Assembly (NCBI GenBank): GCA_036365455.1
Contig: JAWQUS010000023.1
Span: forward strand, 2,852,001 to 2,916,000
DNA length: 64,000 bases
Direction of reading: 5' to 3'
From: Macrosoma leucophasiata
Taxonomy: Eukaryota > Arthropoda > Insecta > Lepidoptera > Hedylidae
The notes below the pieces were generated by a model. It saw nothing but the letters and a program-made list of their open reading frames with translations, did not search any database and had not been told where the DNA came from. A program made the position numbers and the translations under genes. This document shows positions 9,361 to 19,984 of the stretch, piece after piece; positions within the stretch are counted from its first letter, which is position 1; each line of letters begins with the position of its first letter.

Positions 9361-10417
9361 ACCATGCAACACATGCTCCAATGTCCGCTCTGCCCCTGTT
9401 CTTGTACTTTGGAGGATTTAAGGACTGCAAACTATGCAGCAATTGCAGAGGCGAAATACTGGGACAAAATTAAGTAGAACCGTTGACACGAGAAGAAAAA
9501 GAAGTATGTGGTGGGGTTCTCAAGTCTCTACGTCTTAAACAGGTTATGATGCATGCTTGAATTCATTTAGCTCTTCTGTTTCTGCTACTGCCACCTTCGG
9601 GGATTACAGACGTGAAGTTACGTTCTTTCTAATGTGAATGGTGACCTTCTTTCGGTTTCTCAACATAAAAAAGTATTTCCATTTTATCATTTAGCACCAA
9701 CCATAAAAAATACAGCCCTATAAATCTTCAAAGCTCGATGATTGCGCTCCGCTGTAGGCTGGAAACAGATGCAAAGTCCGCCACAAAGGAACGATCGGAG
9801 CGATTACGAGCGTGTCTAACACACGTTCATAATTAAAACGGATCAGTGGTTTTAGCCTGATTGGCGTATTAGCTGGACTTTTCCATATTAAGCTGCCTGT
9901 AGACGAACGATTTCATTTATTTAACAGTCGCGTTGTCCTTTGTTTGTTGTTATTGGAATGATGGAAAAAAAATGTTACGCGGTATTGCAACATTACTGAA
10001 TATATAGAATATCGCGCAATTAAAACAAAATTCAAATAATAAAAACAGACATTCGGTGATTTCGAGCTCGTTGTCTATCCAATTCAATTGGCAACTCAAA
10101 TCCGCAGTGTCATTTTACAAATATGACTGAGGTACAATAATAATGATTATGCATGACAAATATTTTTGAATACTATTTTCGAAAAAGTCAGTCACGGTGT
10201 TTGGCCATCACTGAAATCATGAAACAAAAGTCAGCTAGTCAATACATTTAGATGAGTTTTTTTTCCCAAATACGGGGTTGGCTCCATAGTAAAAGTTGTT
10301 TTAATTATGACAAAAATAACCTTGTAATAAGAATTAGGACTCAATGTTGCTAAACTTTCATGTACCAAAAAATATAAGGCCACCCAATATACTCATAGCT
10401 TTCTCGACAAGCTTTTT
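9361..10417. other. Mostly unassigned; SINE B scrap near 9.60 kb
   Basis: TTCGGGGATTACAGACGTGA (about 9593) is the inverted start of SINE B. The remaining 800 bp are AT-rich without recognisable elements or coding signals. Confidence 0.45.
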
Positions 10418-10704
10418 ACTGGTGGTAGAGCTCCAGTGATGGAGCTCGAGTGCGTAGGCACCACCGCATTACCTAATATACTTGCCGCTAAATGGTAGTG
10501 TTCAGCACTATCGTATTCCGGTCAGGTGGTAATGTACGGCCCTGTAATTTCCGGCACAGAGGCATAACTCTTTAAGCTTCAGGGGTGGCAACGCGTCTGC
10601 ATTTTGACCTCTGGTCATTGTGTGGGTGTCTATAGGCTGCAGTCATCACTTAACATCAATGTGAACTGCAAGCTTGTTTGCCACAACCATGACATAAAAA
10701 AAAA
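10418..10704 (+). mobile_element. SINE A copy, full length
   Basis: Starts ACTGGTGGTAGAGCTCC after a T-run and ends GACATAAAAAAAAA. Confidence 0.9.
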
Positions 10705-10726
10705 TACAATCAAGGTAAAGTCGCAA

Positions 10727-11170
10727 ATCTGCAATTGACCTTACACAGTTGTCGCCAAATAACACGTTCCATTCCCACCGCCCACACTCCACGCGTGTCG
10801 AATTATTTGAAGGCTCACGTATTACTGCGTGAACGATGTATATCTAGCAAGTATAAAATCGCCCTTGAATATATGTATTACGATATGATCATCATATGCT
10901 ATGGACGTTCACAAAATCTGATTCTGATGATTATCTGCACTAGATTTAAAACTTTCACTCAAAAGAGCTCCTGCTGAGTTTGTTCGACAGCGGAGTTTTT
11001 TTCAGTAGTGACTGCACTTGGAACTCTGCTAAGTGAATAATTTTGATTTTAAATATTTTTTTATTTTAATTAACTTAATTTTTCTTTTTATTCTTACCTA
11101 GTTCATGTAAGGAAGGAAATGAAAAATTGCATGATATTTTAACTTAGTTACTAATTGATATCTATTTTTA
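10727..11170 (+). mobile_element. LINE 3' end
   Basis: Carries TATGGACGTTCAC, AAAGAGCTCCTGCTGAGTTT, GCGGAGTTTTTTTCAGTAGT and TGCACTTGGAACTCTGCTAA, shared with the copies at 28465 and 35169. No reading frame with a family signature remains. The LINE clade is not determined. Confidence 0.65.
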
Positions 11171-11373
11171 TTAGTATACGCAATTTGTGATTTCTAGACG
11201 TTTTGAATGTAAAGATCTAGTAGAAATGAAAAAAAGATTTGCTTTCATTTTCAATTTTGCCTATAGGCAAACTGAAATGTCTGCTGGCGTGACCATTATT
11301 TTAGTCAAATATTTTCGAAAACTGTAGTTACGCGGTATTGCGACATAAGTGATGATATAAAATTAATACTAAT

Positions 11374-11600
11374 TACTGGTGGTAGAGCTCCAGTGACGGA
11401 GCTCGCGGGCTAGGCACCACCGCATTACCTAATATACTTGGCGCTAAATGGTAGTGAGTGGTAACACCTTAGTCCTCAGGAGTGGTACCGCATCTGCACT
11501 CTGACCTTGGTCTTTGTGTAAGTGTATATAGGCTGCAGTCATCACTTAACATCAATATGACCTGCATACTTGTTTGCCACTTTAATTACATTAAAAAAAA
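11374..11600 (+). mobile_element. SINE A copy with internal deletion
   Basis: The 5' hairpin is intact. The middle, from after GGTAGTG to GAGTGGTAACACC, is missing about 70 bp compared with the type copy. It ends in an A8 run. Confidence 0.85.
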
Positions 11601-11611
11601 TGTCTGGTTAT

Positions 11612-11771
11612 AACTAAAACAGAGGCCAAAAAGCTAGGCCTTGGGGGTAGCAACATATCTACATTTTGTCTTCCCTTTTCCCCGCGATTGTAGATGTATA
11701 TAGGCTGTAGTATTCACTTACCTACCATATGAACTGCATCATTGTTATCCACCATCATTCCACAAAAAAAA
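11612..11771 (+). mobile_element. Divergent SINE A relative
   Basis: CTAGGCCTTGGGGGTAGCAA, TATATAGGCTGTAG and GAACTGCATCATTGTTATCC follow the SINE A order with many changes. An older subfamily member. Confidence 0.6.
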
Positions 11772-11811
11772 ATCACACACATGAAACGAAACTCAAATAA
11801 AATAAGAAAGA

Positions 11812-12103
11812 CTAGCTGTGCCCCCGACTTCGTCCGCGTGAGAATTTATGATTGTTCATTGTACCCGGACGAAATCGTGGGCGCAGCTAGTATAAAAGTA
11901 GCTTAATTTACTCCTTATTACATAAGCTATCTGCCAAAGAAAGTCCCAAAATCGGTCCAGCCGTTCCCAAGATTAACCCCGCCAAAGAGACAGACAGACA
12001 GACAGAAATTGGAAAAAATTGTATACAATAGATATGCGTTTAGTAAAAAGCGGTTATTTTGATATTCCAATGACACTCCAATTTTATTTATTTAATGTAT
12101 AGA
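11812..12103 (-). mobile_element. Helitron F copy 1, precise boundaries
   Basis: On the minus strand it runs from TCTATACATTAAAT to GGGGGCACAGCTAG, inserted between host A and T. Before the CTAG end, a CGACTTCGTCCG stretch and its inverted partner form a stem, as expected of a Helitron 3' end. A paralogous uninterrupted site lies at 13609/13610, where flanking sequence reads AAGATTAAG. The 292-bp element therefore has both ends confirmed. It contains a (GACA)n run and encodes nothing. Confidence 0.8.
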
Positions 12104-12440
12104 TTAAGGTACGATATTTGCACAATTACTCTCGTATAAAATATTGAGTAGAGTACACTGCGATAGGTACGGTTAATTATATAATTTTATAGATGTATGT
12201 TGTTAAATATTATTATTATTTTGTTAGACACTTGCTTGACATGTCAAAATTGCGATGCCCCTTAAAAGGGCTTATGTACTTACCTGACTTATCTGTTTTA
12301 GTTTAAGACCAATTTAATGTAAGTAGGTACATTTTGCAATAAATATTGATTGATTGATTGATTGAATTAATTACAGCCACACATTTGCAGTGACGTATAG
12401 TGGAGGAAATGATGCAGTATATTTTTTTTTAGACAAGTAA
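12104..12440 (+). repeat. Paralogue of 13578-13750, split by a LINE tail
   Basis: GCACAATTACT, CACTGCGATAGGTACGG and GTGACGTATAGTGGAGGAAA align in order with 13610-13750. The left flank (11780-11811) also aligns with 13578-13609. An old duplicated segment carrying two later insertions. Confidence 0.75.
12180..12366 (+). mobile_element. LINE 3' end with (ATTG)n tail
   Basis: 187 bp ending AATAAATATTGATTGATTGA. It is absent from the paralogue at 13.68 kb and is flanked by TTAATTA on both sides (12173-12179 and 12367-12373). A 5'-truncated LINE insertion; clade unknown. Confidence 0.7.
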
Positions 12441-12903
12441 TAGTTGGTATTTTACTCACAGTTTGAGTGTCAGAGCTCAAGACTTTTACTGGAAATACTA
12501 AATTGAAGCTATATTTTTTGGAGTTTTGGCGGGAACGCGAAAAACAGCTGTGTCGCTGCGTGATATTATTTTCGAAATTTGTGTATAGTCGCGTTTTTAT
12601 GTGTAAAAATGGTGGGATTTTTATCATAAAGCATTCGATAATGTTCACGAGTGTAAGAAAGTGATATTATGAAGTGAAAAGTGATTTTTCGTATTGCCTC
12701 CAAAACTTCGTAAATACTCCTAGTAAAGTCCCTATCGCTTTACTGGAGCCATCCCATCATCTCATCATATTCCTCATGGAAGCATTTAATCATCGTCATC
12801 TTCCATATGGATATTCATTAATTTATAGAAATGTGAAATTCAATATGTATACAACTGAAAGACTCTGTATCTATGGTCATGAATAAATTATTAAAAAAAA
12901 AAA
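12441..12903 (+). pseudogene. Probable retrocopy of a polyadenylated transcript
   Basis: An AATAAA signal at about 12883 is followed within 10 bp by a run of 12 A, which is the structure of a reverse-transcribed mRNA end. A 70-codon frame (12674-12886; the first codon is GTG, not ATG) runs straight into that signal; its last residues read TERLCIYGHE. I do not recognise the protein and cannot place the 5' boundary. It could also be the end of an unrecognised LINE. Confidence 0.4.
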
Positions 12904-12915
12904 AGCTATATTTTA

Positions 12916-13216
12916 TTATGTCATGAAGTGTTAAAATTAAATAGCATACAGTTCACATTGATGGTAAGTAATACTAATAGTAGTCTATAAACATCTACAT
13001 CCTTTTGTACATCTACTACCCGAGATTTCAATGAAGATGCTTTGCCACTCCTGAGGTCTAAGGTATTATATCTCTGTACCGGAATTTAAGAGCCGTACAT
13101 TACTACCTGATCATATCAGGATAGTGCTGAACACTACCATTTAGCGACAAGAAGATTAGGTAATGCGGTGGTGCCTACGCCCACGAGCTCCGTCACTGGA
13201 GCTCGACCACCAGTAG
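12916..13216 (-). mobile_element. SINE A copy, divergent
   Basis: Minus orientation, from TTATGTCATGAAGTG to CTCGACCACCAGTAG. More substitutions than its neighbour at 13245, so it is older. Confidence 0.8.
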
Positions 13217-13244
13217 AAAATTTACCCACAATTATGTTATGTAG

Positions 13245-13531
13245 TTTTTTTTTATGCAATGGAAGTGGCAAACAAGCATGCAGTTCACATTGATGTTAAG
13301 TGATGACTGCAGCCTAAAGACACCCACATGAAGACCAACGTCAAAATGCGGATGCGTTACCACTCCTAAGGCCTAAGGTGTTATGCCTCTGTGCCGGAAA
13401 TTACAGGGCCGTACATTACCACCTGACCGAAACACGATAGTGCTGAACACTACCATTTAGCGGCAAGAAAATTAGGTAATGCCGTGGTGCCTACGCCCTC
13501 GAGCTCCGTCACTGGAGCTCTACCACTAGTA
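13245..13531 (-). mobile_element. SINE A copy, full length
   Basis: T-run at 13245, ending GGAGCTCTACCACTAGTA. All family blocks are present. Confidence 0.9.
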
Positions 13532-13577
13532 CTTATTATATAACAACTACATTACTGACGTTATAAAATATCACTAT

Positions 13578-13750
13578 CATAAAACAAAACACAAATAAAA
13601 ACAACAAGATTAAGATATTCGCACAATTACTTCGCAGTATAACAAAGAGTCGCGTGCACTGCGACAGGTACGGCTAATTAATTACTGGCACTCACTCACA
13701 GTTGGACGGTGACGTATTGTGAAGGAAATGACGCAGCATTTTCCTTGTTT
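13578..13750 (+). repeat. Uninterrupted paralogue and empty site
   Basis: Aligns with 11780-11811 plus 12104-12179 plus 12374-12440, without the Helitron and without the LINE tail found there. It therefore shows the state before both insertions. Confidence 0.75.
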
Positions 13751-13869
13751 AAGCATCTACTGATAGACAAATATTTTGTATATGTATATATTTTGGGACT
13801 ATCACGTCAATTTACTATATTTTCGATACGAATACCACCCGTATATGATAATGATACTGTTCCATACAT

Positions 13870-15079
13870 TTCTGGGCCCAGGTGTTGACACTGTACAAAT
13901 TATGTCATTTTCAAATTACTACTAATAATAATTTAAAGAAAATATCAGATTGGGGTAAAGCTTATGGCCTTCAGGTTAATCCGGAAAAAAGTCAGGCCAT
14001 TATAATAGGCAGCTCTCGGTTGATTCGAAAAATTGACTTTGATACACTACCAACTATATCATTAGATGGAACTTTAATAAAATATTCTATGACCGTGAAA
14101 AACCTGGGTGTAATCATGGATAGTTCTCTGACTTGGGTTCCTCAGATTAGTGAGGTGAGTAGGAAGATGTTTGCTGCTGTAGGTTCCCTAAGAAGGTTAT
14201 GTAATTTCTTACCTATTGCCACTAAGGTTACGCTTGTCCGATCAATCCTGTTTCCCATTTTAGATTATGCTGACATATGTTATCTCGATCTAACCCAAGA
14301 GCAGCTAAATAAACTTGAGCGTTTGCAAAACCTTTGTATAAGGTTCGTATTTGGTATACGAAAATACGACCATATTTCCCAATTTCGTGTACAACTCAAG
14401 TGGCTGCCAATCCGCCTTCGCAGGAATACTCATATTCTGTCTCTTCTTTATTGTATACTTTTTTATCCTCACTATCCTCAATACCTCAAAGTACGTTTCC
14501 GTTACCTTAGCCTCTCCAACTCCCTCTTTCTACGCTCTTCCAATAATCTACGACTTATGACTCCTTCCCATTCTTCGTCCTTCGTGTCAAATTCCTTTAC
14601 TAATACAGCTGTACGTCTGTGGAATGCCTTACCATTAGATGTACGTCAAGTGCAAACCCTCGAGACATTTAAAAAACATTTAACTGAGTATTTTCTCTCC
14701 CATAATCAATAGTCATTGCTTTCTTTCCCTTCAAATAGTATGCTTTTATTTACCTATTTATATTTTACTTTCTTCCGCACGCCTATCCTTGTAAGTATGT
14801 TATTAAACAGTTATGTATGTATTTATTTATTTGTATAATATTATTTATTTATTTATATACTATTTATTTATTAATTTGCCAGTATAACGTTATTTATTTA
14901 TTTATTCATAATCGTACACCCCTGTCTTATATTACATAGCCACTCTTTTCCTCCACCTGGTTGTCTGTAAGAAATTGCGTCAGCGATAAGACCGCCAATT
15001 GTGCATTTTAATTCTTCTTTTTATGTAACAATGTTTCAATAATTGGTGTACAATAAAGAATTTATTATTATTATTATTA
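13870..15079 (+). mobile_element. CR1-like LINE, 5'-truncated, with 3' end
   Basis: Holds the last part of a reverse transcriptase frame, a 3' untranslated region of about 370 bp, and the end ACAATAAAGAATTTATTATT in an (ATT)n tail. The 3' region contains GCGTCAGCGATAAGACCGCC, which has a close relative in the copy at 40765. A microsatellite tail instead of poly-A is usual for CR1-group LINEs. The 3' tail touches a truncated SINE A at 15081. Confidence 0.75.
13882..14712 (+). pseudogene. LINE reverse transcriptase, C-terminal 276 codons
   Basis: The frame is open for about 276 codons without a stop (its first in-frame codon is not ATG). GLQVNPEKSQAIIIG near residue 30 is the conserved G-L-x-x-N-x-x-K-(T/S) block after the catalytic FADD region. 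VKNLGVIMD and ILDYADICY follow, then KLERLQNLCIRFVFG and, near the C-terminus, AVRLWNALPLDVRQVQTLET. The palm with the catalytic aspartates and any endonuclease domain are missing, so it is a 5'-truncated copy. It is open to its natural end, hence a fairly young insertion. Clade CR1-like by its tail and C-terminus. Confidence 0.8.
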
Positions 15080-15080
15080 C

Positions 15081-15292
15081 TGTACGGCCCTGTAATTTCC
15101 GGCACAGAGGCATAACACCTTAGGCCTCAGGAGTGGTAACGTATCTGCATTTTGACCTTGGTCTTTATGTGGGTGTCTATAGGCTGCATTCATCACTTAA
15201 CATCAGCGACAACAGAACTACTTGAGATATCGATGCTTAACATCAATGTAAACTGTATGCTTGTTTACCACATCCATTACATAAAAAAAAAA
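15081..15292 (+). mobile_element. SINE A copy, 5'-truncated, with 40-bp insert
   Basis: Starts at TGTACGGCCCTGTAATTTCC. CTTAACATC occurs twice (about 15195 and 15237) around a roughly 40-bp segment absent from the family, so a small duplication or insertion happened here. Confidence 0.8.
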
Positions 15293-15494
15293 CTATAAAA
15301 TAAATAATTTGAAATTCAAGCATTTTTGGATTGCCAGTAATTGAAGTACATATTATGATCAAGTAAAATTTGGGTTAGATTGCTAATTGTTAACTATATT
15401 ACAAAATGTACTATGGAATGGGTTAACTAGTAACGATTTTGCAGGTCCAAAAACCGTCTCCTTTGCTTACTCCTCCTCCTTGCGTCGTGTGTCC

Positions 15495-16195
15495 TCAATG
15501 CTGAGGGTCGTAACCTCGACGAATAACTTTCGCTTGGAAAATATTACGGCATGTCGTCTTATCCTCGATGATGTGGATGGCTTGGCAAACTGTGGCTTCT
15601 AACGTGGAGCGAATTTGGTCGGGCCATCGTAGTGGGTTTCTGCCCCTGGATCTTTTCCCCAGTGCTTTCCTAGTTAGTAGCGTCTTTTCAAAGTTATCAC
15701 CTCTCTTTCTGGCAATGTGACCAAAGAATTCAAAGCTTCTTCGCAGGCATATGGTGGTGAGTCTCATAGGTATTCTTACATATTTGACGATCGATACATT
15801 AGTGCGATGCTCCATCCAATGTATTCCGAGCATTTTTCTCCAGCACCACATCTCGAAAGCATCAATTCGGCGTCGATTATCCTTTTTCAGTGTCCAAGTC
15901 TCAGCACCGTACAGGAAAATTGAGTACATCAGCGTAGTCACAAGAATTTTCGTGGTTTTATGTGAAATCTTCCTGTCGGCCCATATGTGATTCAGCTGAG
16001 ACATGGCGCTCTTTGCCATAGCAATACGCTTCCTAATATCTTTCTCACACGAACCATTGTTTGTTATGATGGAGCCCAGGTAATTAAACTCCGTTACTCT
16101 TTCCAGATTAAGATTGACAGATGGAGTGATAGATATGCATACAAAACTAGTTATTTTACCAAAAAAAGTGTCGTCAAGAGTCCCTATTTAATCAA
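15495..16195 (-). pseudogene. RTE-3 LINE reverse transcriptase C-terminal part
   Basis: The minus-strand frame is open from about 16190 to the stop at 15495, about 230 codons. It includes TEFNYLGSIITNNG, then RKRIAMAKSAM, FLYGAETWTLKK, MWCWRKMLGIHWMEHRTN, FEFFGHIARKR and SRGRNPLRWPDQI. Y-L-G, LYG-ETW, and C-W-R-x-M-L-x-I-x-W are hallmarks of RTE-group reverse transcriptases after the palm. The catalytic palm and the endonuclease are missing. Upstream is an in-frame stop, so the copy is 5'-truncated. A methionine at 16019 is internal to the conserved part and not the real start. Confidence 0.85.
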
Positions 16196-16464
16196 ATCCG
16201 CTAATTAAATGGCAGATTCATTTCCACAATACTCCGCTGAAAACCCAAAACGAAGGGTCCTTTTGATGTGTGACGCATCCACTGTAATTATCGTCAATCA
16301 CGCTCTGTAATTAAATTAGATTAATTGAATTAAGCAACTGTTACTGGATGAGGGATTGTTGGGAGATATAACGTTTACGAATCACGCAATTATCTTGATT
16401 GCTAAGATTACAAGTAAGATGTTTTTACGCTTGAGCTGTTTTGCTGACGAATATTTGTTTTATG
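16196..16464. other. Unassigned sequence
   Basis: No element or coding signal recognised. Confidence 0.4.
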
Positions 16465-16690
16465 TCAATGGATTGACAGACAAGCAGACGGGCCACTTGA
16501 TGTAAAGTGGTATAACCGTCGCTTATGAACATTTGCAACACTAGGCGAGTTGCCCACGCGCTGCCAGCCCTGAAGGACTCTTTTGACGCCGGTTTTGAAG
16601 AACCCCATATTGTAGCGCCGGGGGAACATCTCAGAGGGTTCGTTCCACAATTTGCACGTTCTGGACAGGAATGAACGCGGGAACAATATT
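16465..16690 (-). pseudogene. Element L: LINE C-terminus, degenerate
   Basis: Minus-strand reading RSFLSRTCKLWNEPSEMFPR, then YNMGFFKTGVKRVLQGWQR. This is the shape of the extreme C-terminus of jockey/R1-type polyproteins (RT-x-LWN-LP-x-x-FP). The frame runs on to the end of the element without other signals. Relatives at 19138, 30530, 41255 and 52884. Confidence 0.65.
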
Positions 16691-17079
16691 AAGATGGAGG
16701 TAGATCAAGTTCACGTCTAAAAATTGAGGTGTTAAATATCTCTTACAATTATTATTGATGAAAATAACATTACTTATCTAATCTTCACGAAGACATTTCA
16801 ACTCGCCTCGATAAAATTAATTAATACAAATGAACTTAACGTCAGTACCATCAAGGACTTTATAACGATATACGATGAAGAAACCTCAGCGCTTGATAAT
16901 TAAGGATCCATCCCGGAAACCTCGGGCCCGAATGAAACAAATCTCGGAATGTAATTATTCATGAAATCCAGTAATTATCCCGTACCAGGCAAAGCAGAAA
17001 ATGTTGATAAGCCAGCGGAAATTAAAGGACCTTTTAGTATTGCGATGGAATTATCTATTTGCTAAATATTTATTTTGAA
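16691..17079. other. Unassigned sequence
   Basis: AT-rich; nothing recognised. Confidence 0.4.
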
Positions 17080-17326
17080 CTAGTTGACCCGGCAAACTTC
17101 GTATTGGCTCACAATGAAATAATGTGTCAAAGGTTTGATATATACGGACTATTTGTATGGGAAAATGAAATTGTGGTTTTTACTATTTCCCTTCAAATTT
17201 TCTTATATACCTTCCCTGGACTTCCAAAAATCATTCAAAACCAAAATTAGCCAAATCGGTCCAGCCTTTGTCGAGTTTTAGCGAAACTAACGAACAGGAA
17301 TTGATTTTTGTATTATATTATATAGA
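17080..17326 (-). mobile_element. Helitron H copy
   Basis: Minus strand from A|TCTATATAATAT to GCCGGGTCAACTAG|T. The core contains CTGTTCGTTAGTTTCGC and GGACCGATTTGGC. Both Helitron termini are intact; 247 bp, non-coding. Confidence 0.75.
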
Positions 17327-17334
17327 TTACCAAA

Positions 17335-17445
17335 ATCTCCCCAAAAGGGAGGGATATGCTATCATCACCACGCTTGGCATGCGGATTGGCGATTGCAGTG
17401 GCGATAGTCTTATTGCAGGACGTTGCCCATCTTGCGTTATACAGG
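17335..17445 (+). repeat. Repeat M fragment
   Basis: CGCTTGGCATGCGGATTGGC, GCAGTGGCGATAG and GGACGTTGCCCATCTTGCGT, as near 40.0 kb. Confidence 0.55.
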
Positions 17446-17485
17446 GTGTCCCAGAAATCTATAGTTTATTAATGTTATAAATTTC

Positions 17486-17692
17486 TTTACTAATATTATA
17501 AAGCTGAAGAGTTTGTTTGTTTGTTTGTTTGTTTGAACGCCCTAATCTCAGGAACTACTGGTCCGATTAGGAAAATTCTTTCAGTGTTAGCCCATTTATC
17601 GAGGAAGGCTTTAGGTTACATAACATTACGCTAATACGAGTAGGAGAGGGTAGGTAACATTACACCCGCGCGAAGCCGGGGCGGGCCGCTAG
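17486..17692 (+). mobile_element. Helitron-like element G
   Basis: Begins TACTAATATTATAAAGCTGA with a (GTTT)n run and ends AAGCCGGGGCGGGCCGCTAG before T. The CTAG end and the GC-rich subterminal stretch are Helitron-like, but the 5' TC is not clear. It could instead be a non-autonomous element of another class. Confidence 0.5.
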
Positions 17693-18205
17693 TCAACGAT
17701 AAACCGAAAACGGGTGATAGGCCAAGTCATGACAGTTATCATGTATCTTTAAAACATTAGGATTTTAATTATAGACTGTAGTTTACAGAAGGGTTAATCA
17801 TGACTACAATACAGACGGGGAAGTTACAAAAAAGTAATATTTGTGGTCTTGGGACTTAAAGGATCATCGCAGGATGTCGGTTTTTCCGATAATTTTACAT
17901 GTCATTTTTTTTTTCACATTTTTCTGATAAGTTTTTCTGATGACATGGCCTATTACCCGTTTTTGGTTTATCGATGACTAGCGGCCCGCCTAGCGTATCG
18001 TTGATTATCGTTGATTTACCCGGGAATCGAACCCAGGATTCCAGAGTAAGAATTGAAACATCAACAAACAAACAAACATCAATCCTTGAGCATTAAGCAT
18101 AATCTTTAAATTCGTATCGATTGATTAACTATCGTTTTACAAATTGATTGACTTAATTTTAACCTAAAACAAACTATGACAATGTCTCTTTATTCTAATA
18201 ACTTG
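17693..18205. other. Unassigned; G end fragment near 17.98 kb
   Basis: GACTAGCGGCCCGCCTAGCG near 17975 is an inverted piece of an element G end. ACCCGGGAATCGAACCCAGG near 18018 is a B-box-like scrap of a tRNA-derived SINE. Confidence 0.4.
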
Positions 18206-18210
18206 TAAAA

Positions 18211-18800
18211 AAAATCTCGAGCTCTAGTAAAAATGCTGATTTAGAACTCTTTCTTCAACCAGCTACTAGAATCGCAGCGTTCCTCACTCGTTCTGCAATC
18301 TCACTAACTGAAACTAGATCTCAAAGGAACGAATAATGAGTCGTGAACTCGAAACTGTTAGCGATGCGACGGTGAAGCATTGAATAAGTGGAGGATCGTT
18401 AAAAAGAGTTGTTTCAAAATGATAGATTTCTTTCTTACAAACTCTTATCCTCGTTTTTACCATCTTAGAGGATGAAAATCGATCTCATACTTTTTCCTTT
18501 AAAACTACCTCTCTAGAAAATTACAACCTTCTTGGTGCAACAGTTCAGGCTCATTACGAAAGTCTGTGAGTCAGCAGTTGTCTTTTTGAAAATGATGTCT
18601 GAGATAAATCTCGAGGTCTAGTAAAAATGCTGATTTAGAACTTCATAGCCCACTGGCTAGTAAATAATCGCAGCGTTCCTCACCCGTTCTGCAATCTCAC
18701 TAACTGAAACGAGATCTTAAAGGAACGAATAAATTCTCACGATGAGTCGTTAACTTGGAACTGTTAGGGATGCGACGGTGCGTGAGACATCGATTATGGT
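18211..18800 (+). repeat. Direct duplication, units of about 190 bp, 398 bp apart
   Basis: 18211 onward and 18609 onward share TCTAGTAAAAATGCTGATTT, ATCGCAGCGTTCCTCAC, TCTGCAATCTCACTAACTGA and GATGCGACGGTG in order, with small indels. Not one of the other families here. No coding signal. Confidence 0.75.
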
Positions 18801-18965
18801 GGGAACCGTTCTCTTTTGTTTTATGTGAACCTAGTTATAATGATTTTGATACGTTGTTATACTTGGCGGCAATAAATCTTCTGATATATTATATCTAGTG
18901 CCATCATCTACATTATCACATCACACCATCCGCCGAAGAGAGAAATTCCACCTGCACAGAATAGA

Positions 18966-19117
18966 TGTGTGTCTGATGGTGGGGTCAAAAGTCTTAGAAA
19001 TCGGCGTGCATGTAAGAAGAGAATGATGACGGTAGACGAGGCACGAGAGGTATCTGGCGCTCTACACTCTCTGCCTACACCATTAGGGACCTGGCGTGAA
19101 GATACATACAGAATGGA
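18966..19117 (+). mobile_element. RTE-1 LINE 3' end
   Basis: TGTCTGATGGTGGGGTCAAA to GGCGTGAAGATACATACAGA. A short run of frame reads GGVKSLRNRRACKKRMM. Confidence 0.75.
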
Positions 19118-19137
19118 TACTTGGAAGTGCTCATCAG

Positions 19138-19268
19138 TCCAATATGCGCGTTCATTCTTGCCCAGAACGGGGAAATTGTGGCCTTACCTCTGAGGCAAAA
19201 CTAGCGTTAAAAGAGTCCTTCAGGGCTGGCAGCGCGTTGGCAACTCCCCTGGTATTGCAAATATTCAT
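19138..19268 (+). pseudogene. Element L fragment, interrupted
   Basis: CATTCTTGCCCAGAACG, AAAAGAGTCCTTCAGGGCTG and GCAGCGCGTTGGCAACTCCC, as at 30530. At 19268 it is broken by an RTE-2 insertion and resumes after 19480 with ATAGGCGACGAT. Confidence 0.7.
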
Positions 19269-19480
19269 CATCATCATCATCATTATTTCAGCCAAAAGAC
19301 GCCCACTGCTGAACAAAGGCCTCCCCCAAAGAATGCCACAACGAACGGTCCTGGGCCGCCCTCATCCAGCGATTGCCCGCGACCTTCACCAGGTCGTCGG
19401 TCCATCTTCTGGGAGGCCTGCCCACGCTTCGCTTTCCGGTACGCGGTCGCCACTCGAGAACTGCTCTGCCCCAACGGCCG
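19269..19480 (-). mobile_element. RTE-2 LINE 3' end with 12-bp target duplication
   Basis: GCAAATATTCAT lies on both sides (19257-19268 and 19481-19492). The minus-strand reading contains a basic RRWTDDLVKV-like segment typical of RTE reverse transcriptase ends, and the tail is (ATG)n. 212 bp; the 5' end is lost. Confidence 0.85.
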
Positions 19481-19492
19481 GCAAATATTCAT

Positions 19493-19984
19493 AGGCGACG
19501 ATAATTAAATTTCCAGCAGATACCCCGTCTGCTAGTCTGTCAATGCTTTGCCATAAAAAAAATCTACAAGGCAGGTCTCAGCCGCTTTGGCTTCTGTAAG
19601 AATATTCGCATTATATACCTTTCTCATCAATTCAAATCATTTATATTAAAAATAATTCAATATGATTGCCAGATTCAGACAGTAATATCTTTCTTGTCCA
19701 TACAAAAGATGGGTTTATTGAAAAAGATTATACACGTCCCATCTCATCCAGATTTCTGTTGTTGACAGCTCCGATTGAATTTAGGACCCAAAATATAAAT
19801 GTCTATAAAATAAATACAATGTACCATCGATTTAGGAATGAATAGTATAATTATAGATGAAAGTGTTTTTCATTGCAGATATATTTATTTATACATTGAA
19901 TGACATTGTCTTTTTTAGGGTTCCCTAGCCTACAATGATTACACTTTAACAAAAAAAACGAAAAAAAAAATTTACGTCGGGCTG
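19493..19984. other. Unassigned sequence
   Basis: Two (A)n-rich tracts near 19950 precede the tRNA-like stretch. TTTTTAGGGTTCC at 19912 is the start signature of repeat I. Confidence 0.4.

Noticed and set aside
11985..12005. (GACA)n microsatellites as independent loci
   Set aside because: They occur at fixed places within Helitron F, G and repeat I copies and are part of those elements.
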